Below, piece by piece: positions 9,426 to 18,312 of a stretch of DNA of 45,940 nucleotides. The stretch lies in the NCBI GenBank assembly GCA_028875855.1, contig JAGWVA010000031.1, forward strand, positions 1 through 45,940. The letters are read 5' to 3'. Position 1 is the first letter of the stretch. Each line of letters starts with the position of its first letter. The translations under genes and the position numbers were made by a program. A model generated the notes under the pieces. That model was given only the letters and a program-made list of their open reading frames with translations, made no database searches and had not been told where the DNA came from. The stretch is from Paracoccaceae bacterium (lineage in GTDB: Bacteria > Pseudomonadota > Alphaproteobacteria > Rhodobacterales > Rhodobacteraceae).

Positions 9426-10451
9426 ATGAAGGCTTTGGCCGCAGCATGCCTGCTGACGCTTGCGTCTGCGCTGCCGGTCGTTGCGGCCTCTCCCTGCCAG
9501 CCCGGCGAGATCGTGGTGAAATTCGCCACCGTCGTCTCGCCCACCGACAATCCCAAGGGCATCGCCGCGCAGATCTTCGCCGATCGCGTGAACCGCGCGA
9601 TGAAGGGGCGGGTCTGCGTCATCGTCTATCCGAATTCGATGCTCTACGACGACGACACCGTGCTTCAGGCGATGTTGCAGGGCGACGTCCAGATGGCGGC
9701 GCCGTCGCTGTCGAAGTTCGAGGCCTTCACCAAGGTTTTCCGGCTCTTCGACCTGCCCTTCCTCTTTCCCGACATCGCGGCCGTCGATCGGTTCGAAACC
9801 TCGCCTGCGGGCGAGCGGATGAAATCGGCGATGGTGGATCGCGGTCTCGCGGGGCTGGAATTCTGGCATTCGGGGATGAAGCAGTTCTCGGCCAACCGCC
9901 CGCTGCTGCGCCCGGGCGACGCGGCGGGGCTCAAGTTCCGCATCCAGCCCTCGGCCGTGCTGGCCGCCGAAATCCGCGCCCTGCATGCCCAGCCGATGTC
10001 GATTGCCTTCGCGGACGTCCATGACGCGCTCAAGACGGGGGTGGTGGACGGACAGGAGAACACCTGGTCGAACATCTACGCCCAGAAGATCTACAAGGTT
10101 CAGGACGGGATCACCGAGACGAACCACGGCGTGCTGGAATACCTCGTCGTGACCTCGACCGCCTTCCTGAACGCCATGCCCGCCGACACGCGCAGCCAGT
10201 TCCTCGGCATCCTTCATGCCGTCACGGTCGAGCGCAACGCCGCCGTCACCAAGGTCGAGGCGAAATCGCGGGCCGCGATCCTTGCCGACAGGGGCACGAT
10301 CCGCTCCCTGACCCCGGACGAGCGCGCCGAATGGGTTGCCGCGATGCAGCCCGTCTGGGCCGAGTTCCGCACGGACGTCGGACCTGAAAACCTTGCGGCG
10401 GCCGAAGCGGCCAGCCGCGTCAGCGAACCCACGGGAGGGACCGGCGGATGA
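9426..10451 (+). CDS. dctP: TRAP transporter solute-binding protein DctP
   Basis: Periplasmic receptor of a tripartite ATP-independent transporter. The 341-residue product begins with a Sec signal peptide (about 1-21, ending near VVAAS). It has the DctP fold hallmarks: a conserved Arg-containing segment GLKFRIQPS, and the [19 protein letters not shown] stretch typical of C4-dicarboxylate receptors. A strong GGGAGGGG precedes the start. Genes for the small and large membrane subunits (dctQ, dctM) do not follow; the next gene belongs to an ABC system. The receptor must use membrane subunits encoded elsewhere, or it serves as a periplasmic ligand detector for the adjacent DctB-like kinase. Substrate inferred as a C4-dicarboxylate. 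Confidence 0.88.
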   Translation: MKALAAACLLTLASALPVVAASPCQPGEIVVKFATVVSPTDNPKGIAAQIFADRVNRAMKGRVCVIVYPNSMLYDDDTVLQAMLQGDVQMAAPSLSKFEAFTKVFRLFDLPFLFPDIAAVDRFETSPAGERMKSAMVDRGLAGLEFWHSGMKQFSANRPLLRPGDAAGLKFRIQPSAVLAAEIRALHAQPMSIAFADVHDALKTGVVDGQENTWSNIYAQKIYKVQDGITETNHGVLEYLVVTSTAFLNAMPADTRSQFLGILHAVTVERNAAVTKVEAKSRAAILADRGTIRSLTPDERAEWVAAMQPVWAEFRTDVGPENLAAAEAASRVSEPTGGTGG

Positions 10452-10524
10452 CCCCGCCCTTCCGCGTGCGCGCCGAGCCAACCTGCGCCCGGCAGATTGT
10501 GATCCATGTAACGGAGGAGACGAC

Positions 10525-11736
10525 ATGAAACGAGCATTCGCCATGACCGGCGCCGTGGCCCTGCTGGCCGCAACCGCCCTGACGGCGGCCCCTGCCCTGG
10601 CCGAGGACGTCATCACGCTGGGCGCATCCGTCCAGATGACCGGTGCGACCGCCAACACCGGGCGCTATTACCGCGACGCCTACCAGATGGCCGTTGACAA
10701 GATCAACGCGGCCGGCGGCGTCAAGGTCGGCGGCAAGACCTACAAGCTGGCGCTGAAGATGCTGGACAACCAGTCCAACGTGAACCTGTCGGTGCGCCAG
10801 TATGTGCAGCTCATCAGCGGCGACAAGGTCAACTTCCTGCTTGGGCCATTCGCGTCGAACTTCGTGATCTCGGACAGCTCGGTGGCCGAGAAATACCAGA
10901 TCCCGATGGTGCAGGGCGGCGGCTCGTCGGGCCAGATCTTCTCGCGCGGCTACAAGTATGTCTTCGGCACGCTGCCCCCGGCGGGCAACTACTATGCCTC
11001 GACCATCGAAATGATGTCGAAGCTGAACCCGGCGCCGAAGACCGTGGCGCTGGTCGCCGCCGATGACAGCTTCGACGTCTCGGTCGCCAAGGGCACGCGC
11101 AAGCTTCTTGAGAAGGCCGGCATGAAGATTGCCGTCGATCAGGAATACCGCGAGGGCAATTCGGACTTCTCGTCGATCCTGACGCAGGTGAAGGCCGCGA
11201 AGGTCGATACCGTGCTGTGGTCGGGTCACGAGACCGAGGCGCTGAACTTCATCCGTCAGATGAAGCAGCTCAACGTCGATCCGAACGGCATGTATGCCTT
11301 CACCGTGGGCGTGCCGACCTCGGACTTCCGCAAGGCGCTTGGCGCGGATGCCAACTATGCCTTCGGCATGACGACCTGGCTTCCCGACGCGAGCCTGAAG
11401 GACAAGTGGTTCGGCGATGCGGCCCAGTTCGCCAAGGAATACAAGGCGAAGTTCGGCTATGACCCGGACTACCACGCGGCTTCCGGCGCGGCGGACGTGG
11501 AGACCTACGTCTATGCGATCGAGAAGGCGGGGTCGCTCGATCCCAAGAAGGTGCGCGATGCGATCGCGGCGAGCAATTTCCAGAGCCTCTACGCGCAGGT
11601 GAAATACGCCCCGAACGGCCAGATCGACCTGCCGCAGATCGTCGTTCAGATCCAGAAGGGCGAGCTGAAGCCGATCTACACGACGCAGTTCATCAACAAG
11701 CCCGACTACCCGGTTCCGGCCTGGTCGAAGCGCTGA
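10525..11736 (+). CDS. Branched-chain amino acid-type ABC transporter substrate-binding protein
   Basis: Periplasmic receptor, 403 residues, with a Sec signal peptide ending at ALAED (about residue 27). The mature part has the type I periplasmic-binding fold of the LivJ/amide-urea family: [17 protein letters not shown] at its start, the [23 protein letters not shown] region, and a C-terminal lobe closing at [12 protein letters not shown]. The ATG at 10525 is preferred over an upstream in-frame start because it has GGAGGAGA in front and begins the signal peptide. It opens a five-gene transporter operon and is followed by a GC-rich stem-loop. The substrate cannot be read from sequence; this family takes amino acids, amides, urea and other small acids. 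Confidence 0.88.
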   Translation: MKRAFAMTGAVALLAATALTAAPALAEDVITLGASVQMTGATANTGRYYRDAYQMAVDKINAAGGVKVGGKTYKLALKMLDNQSNVNLSVRQYVQLISGDKVNFLLGPFASNFVISDSSVAEKYQIPMVQGGGSSGQIFSRGYKYVFGTLPPAGNYYASTIEMMSKLNPAPKTVALVAADDSFDVSVAKGTRKLLEKAGMKIAVDQEYREGNSDFSSILTQVKAAKVDTVLWSGHETEALNFIRQMKQLNVDPNGMYAFTVGVPTSDFRKALGADANYAFGMTTWLPDASLKDKWFGDAAQFAKEYKAKFGYDPDYHAASGAADVETYVYAIEKAGSLDPKKVRDAIAASNFQSLYAQVKYAPNGQIDLPQIVVQIQKGELKPIYTTQFINKPDYPVPAWSKR

Positions 11737-11746
11737 TCTGACATCG

Positions 11747-11771
11747 CCGGGCGCCCCTTCCGGGCGCCCGG
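11747..11771 (+). terminator. Intercistronic stem-loop after the substrate-binding protein gene
   Basis: CCGGGCGCCC and GGGCGCCCGG are exact complements around a CTTCC loop, 10 bases after the receptor stop and 21 bases before the permease start. There is no U-run, so this is more likely a partial terminator or an mRNA-stabilising hairpin that raises receptor levels over the membrane subunits. Confidence 0.65.
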
Positions 11772-11792
11772 TCCCAACCGGAGGAACGGGCC

Positions 11793-12650
11793 TTGGTTCT
11801 CGCTCAAATCCTGCTCAACGGCGTGCTGCTGGGCGGTCTCTACGGACTGATGGCGCTTGGCATGGCGCTGGTCTGGGGGGTGCTCAACATCGTCAACCTC
11901 AGCCACGGCGCGCTCATCATGGTCGGCGGCTATGTGGTCTATTATCTTTTCACGCTGGCGGGCATCGACCCGTTCCTGGCGCTGCCGATTGCGATGGCGG
12001 TCATGTTCAGCCTCGGTTTCGCGCTGCAATGGGGTCTTTTGAACCTCGTCGTGCGCTCGAAGATGCTCAACACCCTGCTCATCACCTTCGGCCTTGACGT
12101 CGTGCTGACCTTCACGGCGCAGCTTTTGTTCTCGGCCGACTTTCGCACCATCAACCCGTCCTATGCGGGGGCGAACTTCGCCATTGGCGGACTGACGGTG
12201 CCCACGGTGCGGCTTGCCGCCTTTGGCGTGGCCGTGGGCCTTGCCACCGGCATATGGGTGTTGCTCAACAAACTGCCGCTGGGGCGCGCGATCCGCGCGA
12301 CGGCGCAAAACCTGACCGCGGCGCGCCTTTATGGGGTGAACCCGCGAATGCTGTATGCGGTGACCTTCGGCATCGGCGCCGCACTCGCCGGCGCGGCGGG
12401 CGGGCTTTACGGCATGATCTCGAACCTGACGCCCTATATCGGGGCAAGCCTGACCGCGAAAAGCTTCGTGATCGCCATCATCGGCGGCCTTGCGAACCCC
12501 TTCAACGTCATCCTGGGCGGCATCTTCGTCGGCGTGGCCGAGGCGGTGACCGCGCTTTATATCGGACCCACCTATACGGATGTGATCAGCTTCGGCCTTC
12601 TTGTGGCCGTGCTCGTCCTGCGTCCGTCCCGCGCCGTGAGGGCAGCCTGA
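11793..12650 (+). CDS. ABC transporter permease, LivH type
   Basis: Inner-membrane subunit, 285 residues, about eight hydrophobic helices, of the branched-chain amino acid permease family. Recognisable features are LYGLMALGMALVWGVLNIVNLSHGAL near the N-terminus and the conserved GLANPFNVILGGIFVGVAEA near the C-terminus. The start is TTG at 11793 with GGAGG eight bases upstream; no ATG gives a complete first helix. Its stop overlaps the ATG of the next permease (TGATG), so both are made together as the transport channel for the receptor at 10525. Confidence 0.88.
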   Translation: MVLAQILLNGVLLGGLYGLMALGMALVWGVLNIVNLSHGALIMVGGYVVYYLFTLAGIDPFLALPIAMAVMFSLGFALQWGLLNLVVRSKMLNTLLITFGLDVVLTFTAQLLFSADFRTINPSYAGANFAIGGLTVPTVRLAAFGVAVGLATGIWVLLNKLPLGRAIRATAQNLTAARLYGVNPRMLYAVTFGIGAALAGAAGGLYGMISNLTPYIGASLTAKSFVIAIIGGLANPFNVILGGIFVGVAEAVTALYIGPTYTDVISFGLLVAVLVLRPSRAVRAA

Positions 12651-13597
12651 TGAAAACCCGGACCCTGATCCTGGCCGCGGCGGTCGCCGTGGCGCTGGCC
12701 TTCGTGCCGATGTTCGGCAGCGACGTGATGATCCAGTTCGGGATCAACGCGCTGGTGCTGGCGGTTCTGGCGCAAAGCTGGAACATCCTTGGCGGCTTCG
12801 GCGGCTATGTCTCCTTCGGCAACTCGGTCTTCTACGGCCTTGGCACCTACGGGACCGCGATCGCCATGACGACCTACAACCTGCCCTTCGGCGTGGGCCT
12901 CGTGATCGGCGTGGTGCTTGCCATGCTGGGTGCGGCGCTGGTCGGCGTGCCGATCCTGCGCCTGCGGGGGCCCTATTTCGCCATCGCGACGCTTGGCCTG
13001 AACGGTGCGATGATGGCGATCTTCTCGAACCTGCCGATCGCGGGGACGAACATCGGCCTTGTCCTGCCGCTTACGCGCAACGACACGATGTTCTATGAAC
13101 TGTCGCTGGCGCTTCTGGTGGCCTGCACGTTGACCGTGTTCTGGATCAGCCGCTCGCGCTACGGCATGGGCCTGATCGCCATCCGCGAGGACGAGGACGC
13201 CGCCGGCACGATGGGCGTCAATGCGACGCTCTACAAGGTGACGGCGCTGATCCTTGCCTCGATCTTCACGGCGGTGGCGGGCGGCATCCATGCCTACTGG
13301 TCCACCTTCGTCGATCCGGCAAGCGCCTTCGACAGCACGCTGAACGTGCGCATGGTCATCATGTGCGTCTTCGGCGGGCCCGGCACGGTCTTCGGGCCGG
13401 TGATCGGCTCCTTCGTGCTGTCCACCGTCTATGAGGTGCTGGCTGCCCAGATCTCGACCGCGGCCGCGCTTCTGTTCGGCGTGGTGATCGTGCTGGCCGT
13501 CATCTTCATGCCGCGTGGTCTGGCCGATATCATGCGCGACCGGGCGAATTTCACGCTGCGCTACTTCATCCGCAACATTCGGGAGAACCGGCTATGA
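12650..13597 (+). CDS. ABC transporter permease, LivM type
   Basis: Second membrane subunit, 315 residues, with an N-terminal helix (about 5-20) and roughly eight further membrane segments. Family landmarks are AQSWNILGGFGGYVSFGNSVFYGLGTY, LRLRGPYFAIATLGL and the C-terminal FGGPGTVFGPVIGSF loop thought to contact the ATPase. ATG at 12650 overlaps the LivH-type stop. The gene in turn overlaps the downstream ATPase gene by 4 bases. Confidence 0.88.
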   Translation: MKTRTLILAAAVAVALAFVPMFGSDVMIQFGINALVLAVLAQSWNILGGFGGYVSFGNSVFYGLGTYGTAIAMTTYNLPFGVGLVIGVVLAMLGAALVGVPILRLRGPYFAIATLGLNGAMMAIFSNLPIAGTNIGLVLPLTRNDTMFYELSLALLVACTLTVFWISRSRYGMGLIAIREDEDAAGTMGVNATLYKVTALILASIFTAVAGGIHAYWSTFVDPASAFDSTLNVRMVIMCVFGGPGTVFGPVIGSFVLSTVYEVLAAQISTAAALLFGVVIVLAVIFMPRGLADIMRDRANFTLRYFIRNIRENRL

Positions 13598-14355
13598 CGG
13601 CGCCCGCAAAGACCCCCGCTTCGCGCACGGTGATCGAGACGCGCGGCCTGACCAAACGGTTCCAGGGGCTCGTGTCGGTCAACAACGTGAGCTTCGCCAT
13701 CGCCGAGAACGAAACGCTGGGCGTGATCGGGCCGAACGGGGCCGGCAAGACGACGCTCGTCAACATGATCTCGGGCACGCTTACCCCGTCCGAGGGCGAG
13801 GTGATCTTCGACGGCGCGCGCATCAACGACGTGCCCGCCTTCCGCCGCGCCCATCTGGGCATTGCCCGCACCTTTCAGGTGATGAAGCCCTTCCCCGGCA
13901 TGACCGTGCTCGAGAACGTCGCCGTGGGCGCACTCTTCGGCCGCGACGGCGGCGTGAAGTCGATGGCGCAGGCCCGCGAATCCGCCCGCGAATGGCTGGA
14001 GTTCACGGGGCTTGGCAAGCGGATCGGCGTCGGCGCGGACAGCCTTGGCGGCCCGGACCGCAAGCGGCTGGAATTCGCCAAGGCGCTGGCCATGAAGCCC
14101 CGGCTTCTGCTGCTGGACGAGGTGATGGCCGGCCTCAACCCCGTCGAGGTGGACGAGGTTGTGGACCTCATCAAGTCGATCCGCGGACAGGGCCTTGCCA
14201 TGCTGGTGATCGAACACGTCGTGAAGGCGATCCGCAGCCTGTCGGACCGCGTGATGGTGCTGCACCACGGCGAAAAGATCGCCGATGACGATCCCACCAC
14301 CGTGCTGGAAGATCCGCGGGTGATCGAAGCCTATCTTGGAAAGCGCCGGACATGA
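13594..14355 (+). CDS. ABC transporter ATPase, LivG type, with unusual signature motif
   Basis: Cytoplasmic nucleotide-binding subunit, 253 residues. Walker A is GPNGAGKTT (47-54), the Q-loop region is RTFQVMKPF, and Walker B is LLLLDEVMAGLNP (172-184) followed by a switch His in VIEHVV. The ABC signature reads SLGGPDRKRLEFA (150-162): Pro154 sits where LivG-type proteins normally have the signature glycine (for example LTLGDRKRLE). This may weaken or alter ATP sandwich formation, or be tolerated by alignment with the neighbouring glycines. Both ends overlap neighbouring genes by 4 bases. Confidence 0.87.
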   Translation: MTAPAKTPASRTVIETRGLTKRFQGLVSVNNVSFAIAENETLGVIGPNGAGKTTLVNMISGTLTPSEGEVIFDGARINDVPAFRRAHLGIARTFQVMKPFPGMTVLENVAVGALFGRDGGVKSMAQARESAREWLEFTGLGKRIGVGADSLGGPDRKRLEFAKALAMKPRLLLLDEVMAGLNPVEVDEVVDLIKSIRGQGLAMLVIEHVVKAIRSLSDRVMVLHHGEKIADDDPTTVLEDPRVIEAYLGKRRT

Positions 14356-15068
14356 GCCAACCCCTTCTGAACATCGAACATCTGAACGCGGGCTATGGCG
14401 CGGTGCCGGTGCTCTTCGACCTGTCGCTGAACGTGAAGGCGGGCGAGATCGTCGCCATGGTCGGGTCGAACGGCGCGGGCAAGACCACGCTTCTGCGCGC
14501 CCTCTCACGCGTGATCCCGGCCAAGGGCACGATGCAGTTCAACGGCGAGGACATGCTTCCCCTCGCCCCCGAGGGCGCGTTCACCCGCGGGCTCGTGCAG
14601 GTGCCGGAGGGGCGGCAGCTCTTTCCGCGCATGACGGTCGAGGAGAACCTGCACATGGGCGCGCACCTGCGCCGCGATGCGGGCGTGAAGGCGACGTTCG
14701 AGCAGGTCTATCACCTGTTCCCCAAGCTCAAGGAACGCCGCAAGCAGCTTGCCGGCAACATGTCGGGCGGCGAGCAGCAGATGTGCGCCATGGGACGCGC
14801 GCTGATGGCGAACCCGAAGCTGCTGATGATCGACGAGATGAGCCTTGGCCTTGCGCCGGTCATCGTGGACGACCTGCTGGCGATCCTTGTCGATATCCGG
14901 GCCGAGGGTATCCCCGTCCTGCTCGTGGAACAGGACGTCTTCGCCGCCTTCAGCGTGGCCGACCGCGCCTATGTGATGGAGACGGGCCGCGTCGTCCGCG
15001 AGGGGCTGGTCTCGGATCTCAAGAACGATCCCGCGGTGGTGGACGCCTACCTCGGCGCGGCGCACTGA
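14352..15068 (+). CDS. ABC transporter ATPase, LivF type
   Basis: Second nucleotide-binding subunit, 238 residues, pairing with the LivG-type ATPase. Walker A GSNGAGKTT, signature MSGGEQQMCAMGRAL, Walker B LLMIDEMSLGLAP and switch region LLVEQDV are all intact. The short size and the EGRQLFPRMTVEENL segment are typical of LivF. It is the last gene of the 10525-15068 operon and converges on the SDR gene 16 bases away. Confidence 0.88.
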   Translation: MSQPLLNIEHLNAGYGAVPVLFDLSLNVKAGEIVAMVGSNGAGKTTLLRALSRVIPAKGTMQFNGEDMLPLAPEGAFTRGLVQVPEGRQLFPRMTVEENLHMGAHLRRDAGVKATFEQVYHLFPKLKERRKQLAGNMSGGEQQMCAMGRALMANPKLLMIDEMSLGLAPVIVDDLLAILVDIRAEGIPVLLVEQDVFAAFSVADRAYVMETGRVVREGLVSDLKNDPAVVDAYLGAAH

Positions 15069-15080
15069 CGGCGGACTTCG

Positions 15081-15097
15081 GGGCCTAGAACAGGCCC
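15081..15097. terminator. Small stem-loop between convergent genes
   Basis: GGGCCT and AGGCCC pair around AGAAC; the stem overlaps the stop codon of the minus-strand SDR gene and lies 12 bases after the LivF-type stop. It is the only terminator-like structure between the two convergent operons. It has no U-run in either direction, so termination function is tentative. Confidence 0.3.
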
Positions 15098-15810
15098 TGA
15101 AACCAGCGCAGCGGCAGGTAACGGCCGCCGATGCTGAAAAGCCAGGCAAAGGGGGCGGGGAAGCTCGTCGAGAAGCGCCGCCCCCGCATCGCCCGCATGA
15201 CATGGCCGGCGGCCTGCTCGGGCGTCATCAGCGACGGCATGCGAAAGTCGTTCTTGCGCGTCAGACGCGTGTCGATGAAGCCGGGATTGGCAAGTTGCAC
15301 GCGCACGCCTGACCCCTTCAGATCCGCCCGCATGTTCTCGCCCAGATGCATCAGCGCGGCCTTGCTTGCGCCGTAGCCGATGGCCCCGGGCAAACCCCGG
15401 AAACCGGCAAGCGAGCCGATCAGCACGACATGCCCCCTGCCCCGCGCGACCATGCCCGGCACGACGCGGCCAAGGATGCGCAGCGCACCGGTGAAATTCG
15501 CCTCGACGATCGCCTCGGCGGCCTCGGGCTTCCAGTCGCGCGCGGTCATCGGGTCGTAAAGCCCCACGCAGTAGATGAGCCCATCCACCTCGCCCGCCAA
15601 AGCGACCGCCTCGGCGATCGACGCCGGATCGGTCACGTCCATCGGCAGGGCGCGGGCGTCCTTCAGCCTTCCGGCCAGATCCTCAAGCCGCGCGGCATTG
15701 CGCGCCGAGAGGATCAATGAAATCCCCTGCGCGTCCAGCGCCTCGGCCAGCGCGCGCCCCAGTCCCTCGCTCGCCCCGACGATCCAGTAGCTGCGCTCAA
15801 GTCCCGGCAT
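15085..15810 (-). CDS. SDR-family oxidoreductase, last gene of the sigma-E-type operon
   Basis: NAD(P)-dependent short-chain dehydrogenase, 241 residues. The cofactor loop is VGASEGLG (glycine-rich TGxxxGxG variant), the Asn-region is YCVGLYD, and the catalytic Ser/Tyr/Lys are in IGSLAG and YGASKAA. The substrate is unknown. The gene start overlaps the end of the DUF3833 gene by 14 bases, so it is the fifth and last gene of a minus-strand operon beginning at 19604. Rhodobacter keeps an SDR gene in the same RpoE/ChrR-controlled neighbourhood, which suggests a role in processing oxidised lipids or aldehydes; that role is inference. Confidence 0.82.
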   Translation of the reverse strand: MPGLERSYWIVGASEGLGRALAEALDAQGISLILSARNAARLEDLAGRLKDARALPMDVTDPASIAEAVALAGEVDGLIYCVGLYDPMTARDWKPEAAEAIVEANFTGALRILGRVVPGMVARGRGHVVLIGSLAGFRGLPGAIGYGASKAALMHLGENMRADLKGSGVRVQLANPGFIDTRLTRKNDFRMPSLMTPEQAAGHVMRAMRGRRFSTSFPAPFAWLFSIGGRYLPLRWFQGLF

Positions 15811-16357
15811 GATCGGCAGGCCGCATCGTGGCGACCAGTTCGGCCAGCGTGATCCCGAAGCGCCCCATCTGCGAGCGGTTCATGATCGTGCCGTCGGGCA
15901 TGAGGTAAAGCCAATCCACGACATCCAGCACATGGCCGCCGGCGTCCTTGGGCAGGCGAATGCGGTAGCGCATCCGGACGGTCGATCCGCTCTGGATGCC
16001 CTCGGCCTTGCCGATGATGTCGTCGGCCGTCGCGGTGAAGTGGCCGTCCTGTCCCATCACCATGCGCCACTGGCGCTGTTGGGTCTTGCCGCTGTCATAC
16101 TGGAAGGTTTCGCTCAGGGTGCCGGTCTGGCCGGTCCATTCGCCCTTCATCTGCATCACGAAGCGCGACACGACGCGCCCCGTGGGGCCGAAGATCGCCC
16201 CTTCCGAGACCAGACCGCCGTTGAAGACCTTGGGCACGACAAAGGCCGGCGTCGTTTCCGCGTAGGACTTCGGGTCCTGCGCGGCGAAGCTGAACCAGGT
16301 TGCCCGCACCCCGATCATGGCGAGGACGACCAGTGCAAAGACGAGGGCGATCTGCAT
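15797..16357 (-). CDS. DUF3833-family envelope protein
   Basis: Product of 186 residues with an uncleaved or lipobox-less N-terminal hydrophobic helix (about 1-20) followed by a beta-rich domain resembling DUF3833. The segments VVSRFVMQMKGEW, DDIIGKAEGIQSGSTVRMRYRIRLP and DVVDWLYLMPDGTIMNRSQMG are characteristic of that family. I start at 16357 because GGAAAGGA lies just before that ATG; the in-frame ATG seven codons earlier has no ribosome site. Function unknown. It is 42 bases after the methyltransferase gene in the minus-strand operon, so probably works in the periplasm or outer face with the lipid-modifying enzymes. Confidence 0.75.
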   Translation of the reverse strand: MQIALVFALVVLAMIGVRATWFSFAAQDPKSYAETTPAFVVPKVFNGGLVSEGAIFGPTGRVVSRFVMQMKGEWTGQTGTLSETFQYDSGKTQQRQWRMVMGQDGHFTATADDIIGKAEGIQSGSTVRMRYRIRLPKDAGGHVLDVVDWLYLMPDGTIMNRSQMGRFGITLAELVATMRPADHAGT

Positions 16358-16399
16358 CACGCGTCCTTTCCGAACCATTCCGACATCACCTTCCGCCTT

Positions 16400-17563
16400 T
16401 CAGGCATGAACCAGTTCGACCTGCACCACGTCCGTCCGCCGCATGGCGAAGACGGCGGTGCAGATCCCAAGGTAGTAGCGCCAGTTGCGCATGAACGCGT
16501 CGCCATGGCCGAGCTTCTGGATGCGCGGCACGGCCGCCTCGAAACGCTCGGTCCAGTGGCGGCAGGTGGCGGCGTAATCCTGCCCGAAGGCAAAGGAGTT
16601 GCGCACCTTCAGCCCGGCCCGCTGCGCCTCGGACGAGATCACGGCATCCGACAGCAGCATGCCGCCGGGGAAGGTGTATTGCCGGATGTAGTCCGAGCTG
16701 CGGCGGTACAGGTCGAAGTTGACGTCGGGCACCGTGATCGCCTGCACCACCGCCCGTCCGCCGGGCGCCAGACGGTCGCGCAGCGTGCGGAAATAGGCCG
16801 GCCAGTAGCGCGCGCCCACCGCCTCGACCATCTCGATCGAGACGATGGCGTCGAAGGTGCCGCGGATGTCGCGGTAATCCTGCAACCGGATCTCGGCCCG
16901 GCCATCGAGACGGGCATCGGCATAGCCCTTCTGGCTGGGCGATATCGTGACGCCGGTCACATGGCGCCCCTGGTCGGCGGCGCGCTCGGCAAAGCCGCCC
17001 CAGCCGCAGCCGATTTCCAGCACGCGTTCGGCCTTGTCGCCGATGCGGTTCAGGATGCGGTCGTATTTGCGCGCCTGCCCGCGTTCAAGGTCGGCATCCT
17101 CGCCCGTGAAGATGGCAGAGGAATAGGTCATGCTGCGGTCGAGCCAGAGGTTGTAGAACTCGTTGCCCACGTCGTAATGGGCGCGGATGTTGCGCGACGA
17201 GCCGCGCCGCGAATTCGCGCGCAGGATCGTGTCCACGGCGCGGAACTTCAGCTGGTTCCAGATCCTCGGCCGCATCTGGGCATCGAGCGCGTCGAAATTG
17301 GCAATCGCGACCGAGCTCACATCCTCGACCGACGGCGTGTCCCACAGCCCCGCGACATAGGCCTCGCCAAAGCCGATGTCGCCCCGCGCGGCGACCGCGG
17401 CGGCGACTGACCAGTCGTGCAGATGCAGCTCGGCCTCGCGCCCATGGCTTCCGAAGTCGTGGCGCGTGCCTTCGGGCGTGATCAGGCGAAGCCGACCCTC
17501 TGTCAGGGTTTCGCAGGACTGGAGAAAGGCGCGTTTCAGACGGTTGGAGACGAGTGACGTCAT
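16400..17563 (-). CDS. cfa: Cyclopropane-fatty-acyl-phospholipid synthase family methyltransferase
   Basis: SAM-dependent enzyme of 387 residues acting on double bonds of membrane phospholipid acyl chains. The SAM site is VLEIGCGWGGFAE, preceded by the family block AHYDVGNEFYNLWLDRSMTYSSAIF and followed by TGVTISPSQKGYA and SIEMVEAVG. Members of this family either close a cyclopropane ring or only methylate the chain, the latter being the first step to furan fatty acids in Rhodobacter. The adjacent flavin oxidoreductase and DUF1365 genes make the second option worth considering. Its start overlaps the DUF1365 stop (TGATG). Expression is probably from the sigma-E-type promoter at 19668-19697. 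Confidence 0.85.
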   Translation of the reverse strand: MTSLVSNRLKRAFLQSCETLTEGRLRLITPEGTRHDFGSHGREAELHLHDWSVAAAVAARGDIGFGEAYVAGLWDTPSVEDVSSVAIANFDALDAQMRPRIWNQLKFRAVDTILRANSRRGSSRNIRAHYDVGNEFYNLWLDRSMTYSSAIFTGEDADLERGQARKYDRILNRIGDKAERVLEIGCGWGGFAERAADQGRHVTGVTISPSQKGYADARLDGRAEIRLQDYRDIRGTFDAIVSIEMVEAVGARYWPAYFRTLRDRLAPGGRAVVQAITVPDVNFDLYRRSSDYIRQYTFPGGMLLSDAVISSEAQRAGLKVRNSFAFGQDYAATCRHWTERFEAAVPRIQKLGHGDAFMRNWRYYLGICTAVFAMRRTDVVQVELVHA

Positions 17564-18312
17564 CAGCTGATTTCCTGCTGCGGCGGAAGGGGACGGGGAC
17601 GGTAGGCGACGCCCTTCAGCTTGAGCCGGAGAGCATGCCAGTAGATCAGCGCCAGCGTGCGCAGGGGCCCGAACGGCCGGCGCAGCGCGGCGCCCAGAAG
17701 ACGGGTGTTGGTCAGCGGCATCCGCGTGCCCGTCAGCGTGGCGACAAGCCCCTCGGGGCCGTCATCCAGCAGGATGCGGATCGCGATCCGGTTTTCGCGG
17801 ATGTCGAAGGTGAAGACATAGCCGCCCGAGATGTCCTGAAACGGCGAGACGTGGAAGCATTTGCGCGCGGCCAGCCGATCCTCGGGCCGGATCGGAGCGA
17901 AGCCGTCCCGGGCGCAAAGATAGCTGTGCCGGTCGCCGAAGGTGTTGTTGACCTCGGCGATCACGGCAACGAGGGCATCGCCCTTGAAGGCGAGCCAGAA
18001 GCTGACCGGGTTGAACCAGAAGCCAAGGAAGCGCGGCTGGGTCAGCAGCCGAAGCGACAGCCCGTGGGGCGCACCGGCATGGGCCAGCGCCTCGCGCGCC
18101 CAGGCGGCCCCCCGCCCCTGCCCGCGCAGCCCGCCATGATTGCGGTCGAGAACCGACGCAAGGTTCATCCGGTTGCGCGAGAAAAGCAGGGGCCCCGCAG
18201 TTTCATCCGGGTCGATCAGCACGAAATCCACGCCGTAGCGAAACGCGTGCTTCACCGCGCCGCGCCGCGCGTGCATCGTCTCGCCCCGCAGATATTCGGG
18301 CCAGTGCGTCAT
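17563..18312 (-). CDS. DUF1365-family protein
   Basis: Product of 249 residues. The family hallmarks are an N-terminal ARRGAVKHAFRYGVDFVLID, the central FLGFWFNPVSFWLAF, and VIAEVNNTFGDRHSYLC. The biochemical role is not established, but DUF1365 genes are very often fused to or beside a flavin-dependent amine-oxidase-like gene and a cyclopropane-fatty-acid-synthase gene, exactly as here. That points to acyl-chain modification in the membrane. It overlaps the flavin oxidoreductase stop by 4 bases (ATGA) and the methyltransferase start by 3. Confidence 0.85.
   Translation of the reverse strand: MTHWPEYLRGETMHARRGAVKHAFRYGVDFVLIDPDETAGPLLFSRNRMNLASVLDRNHGGLRGQGRGAAWAREALAHAGAPHGLSLRLLTQPRFLGFWFNPVSFWLAFKGDALVAVIAEVNNTFGDRHSYLCARDGFAPIRPEDRLAARKCFHVSPFQDISGGYVFTFDIRENRIAIRILLDDGPEGLVATLTGTRMPLTNTRLLGAALRRPFGPLRTLALIYWHALRLKLKGVAYRPRPLPPQQEIS

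Noticed and set aside
15809-17410. Long plus-strand open frame over the methyltransferase and DUF3833 genes
   Set aside because: Antisense shadow; the opposite strand has clear SAM-binding motifs and overlapping operon genes.
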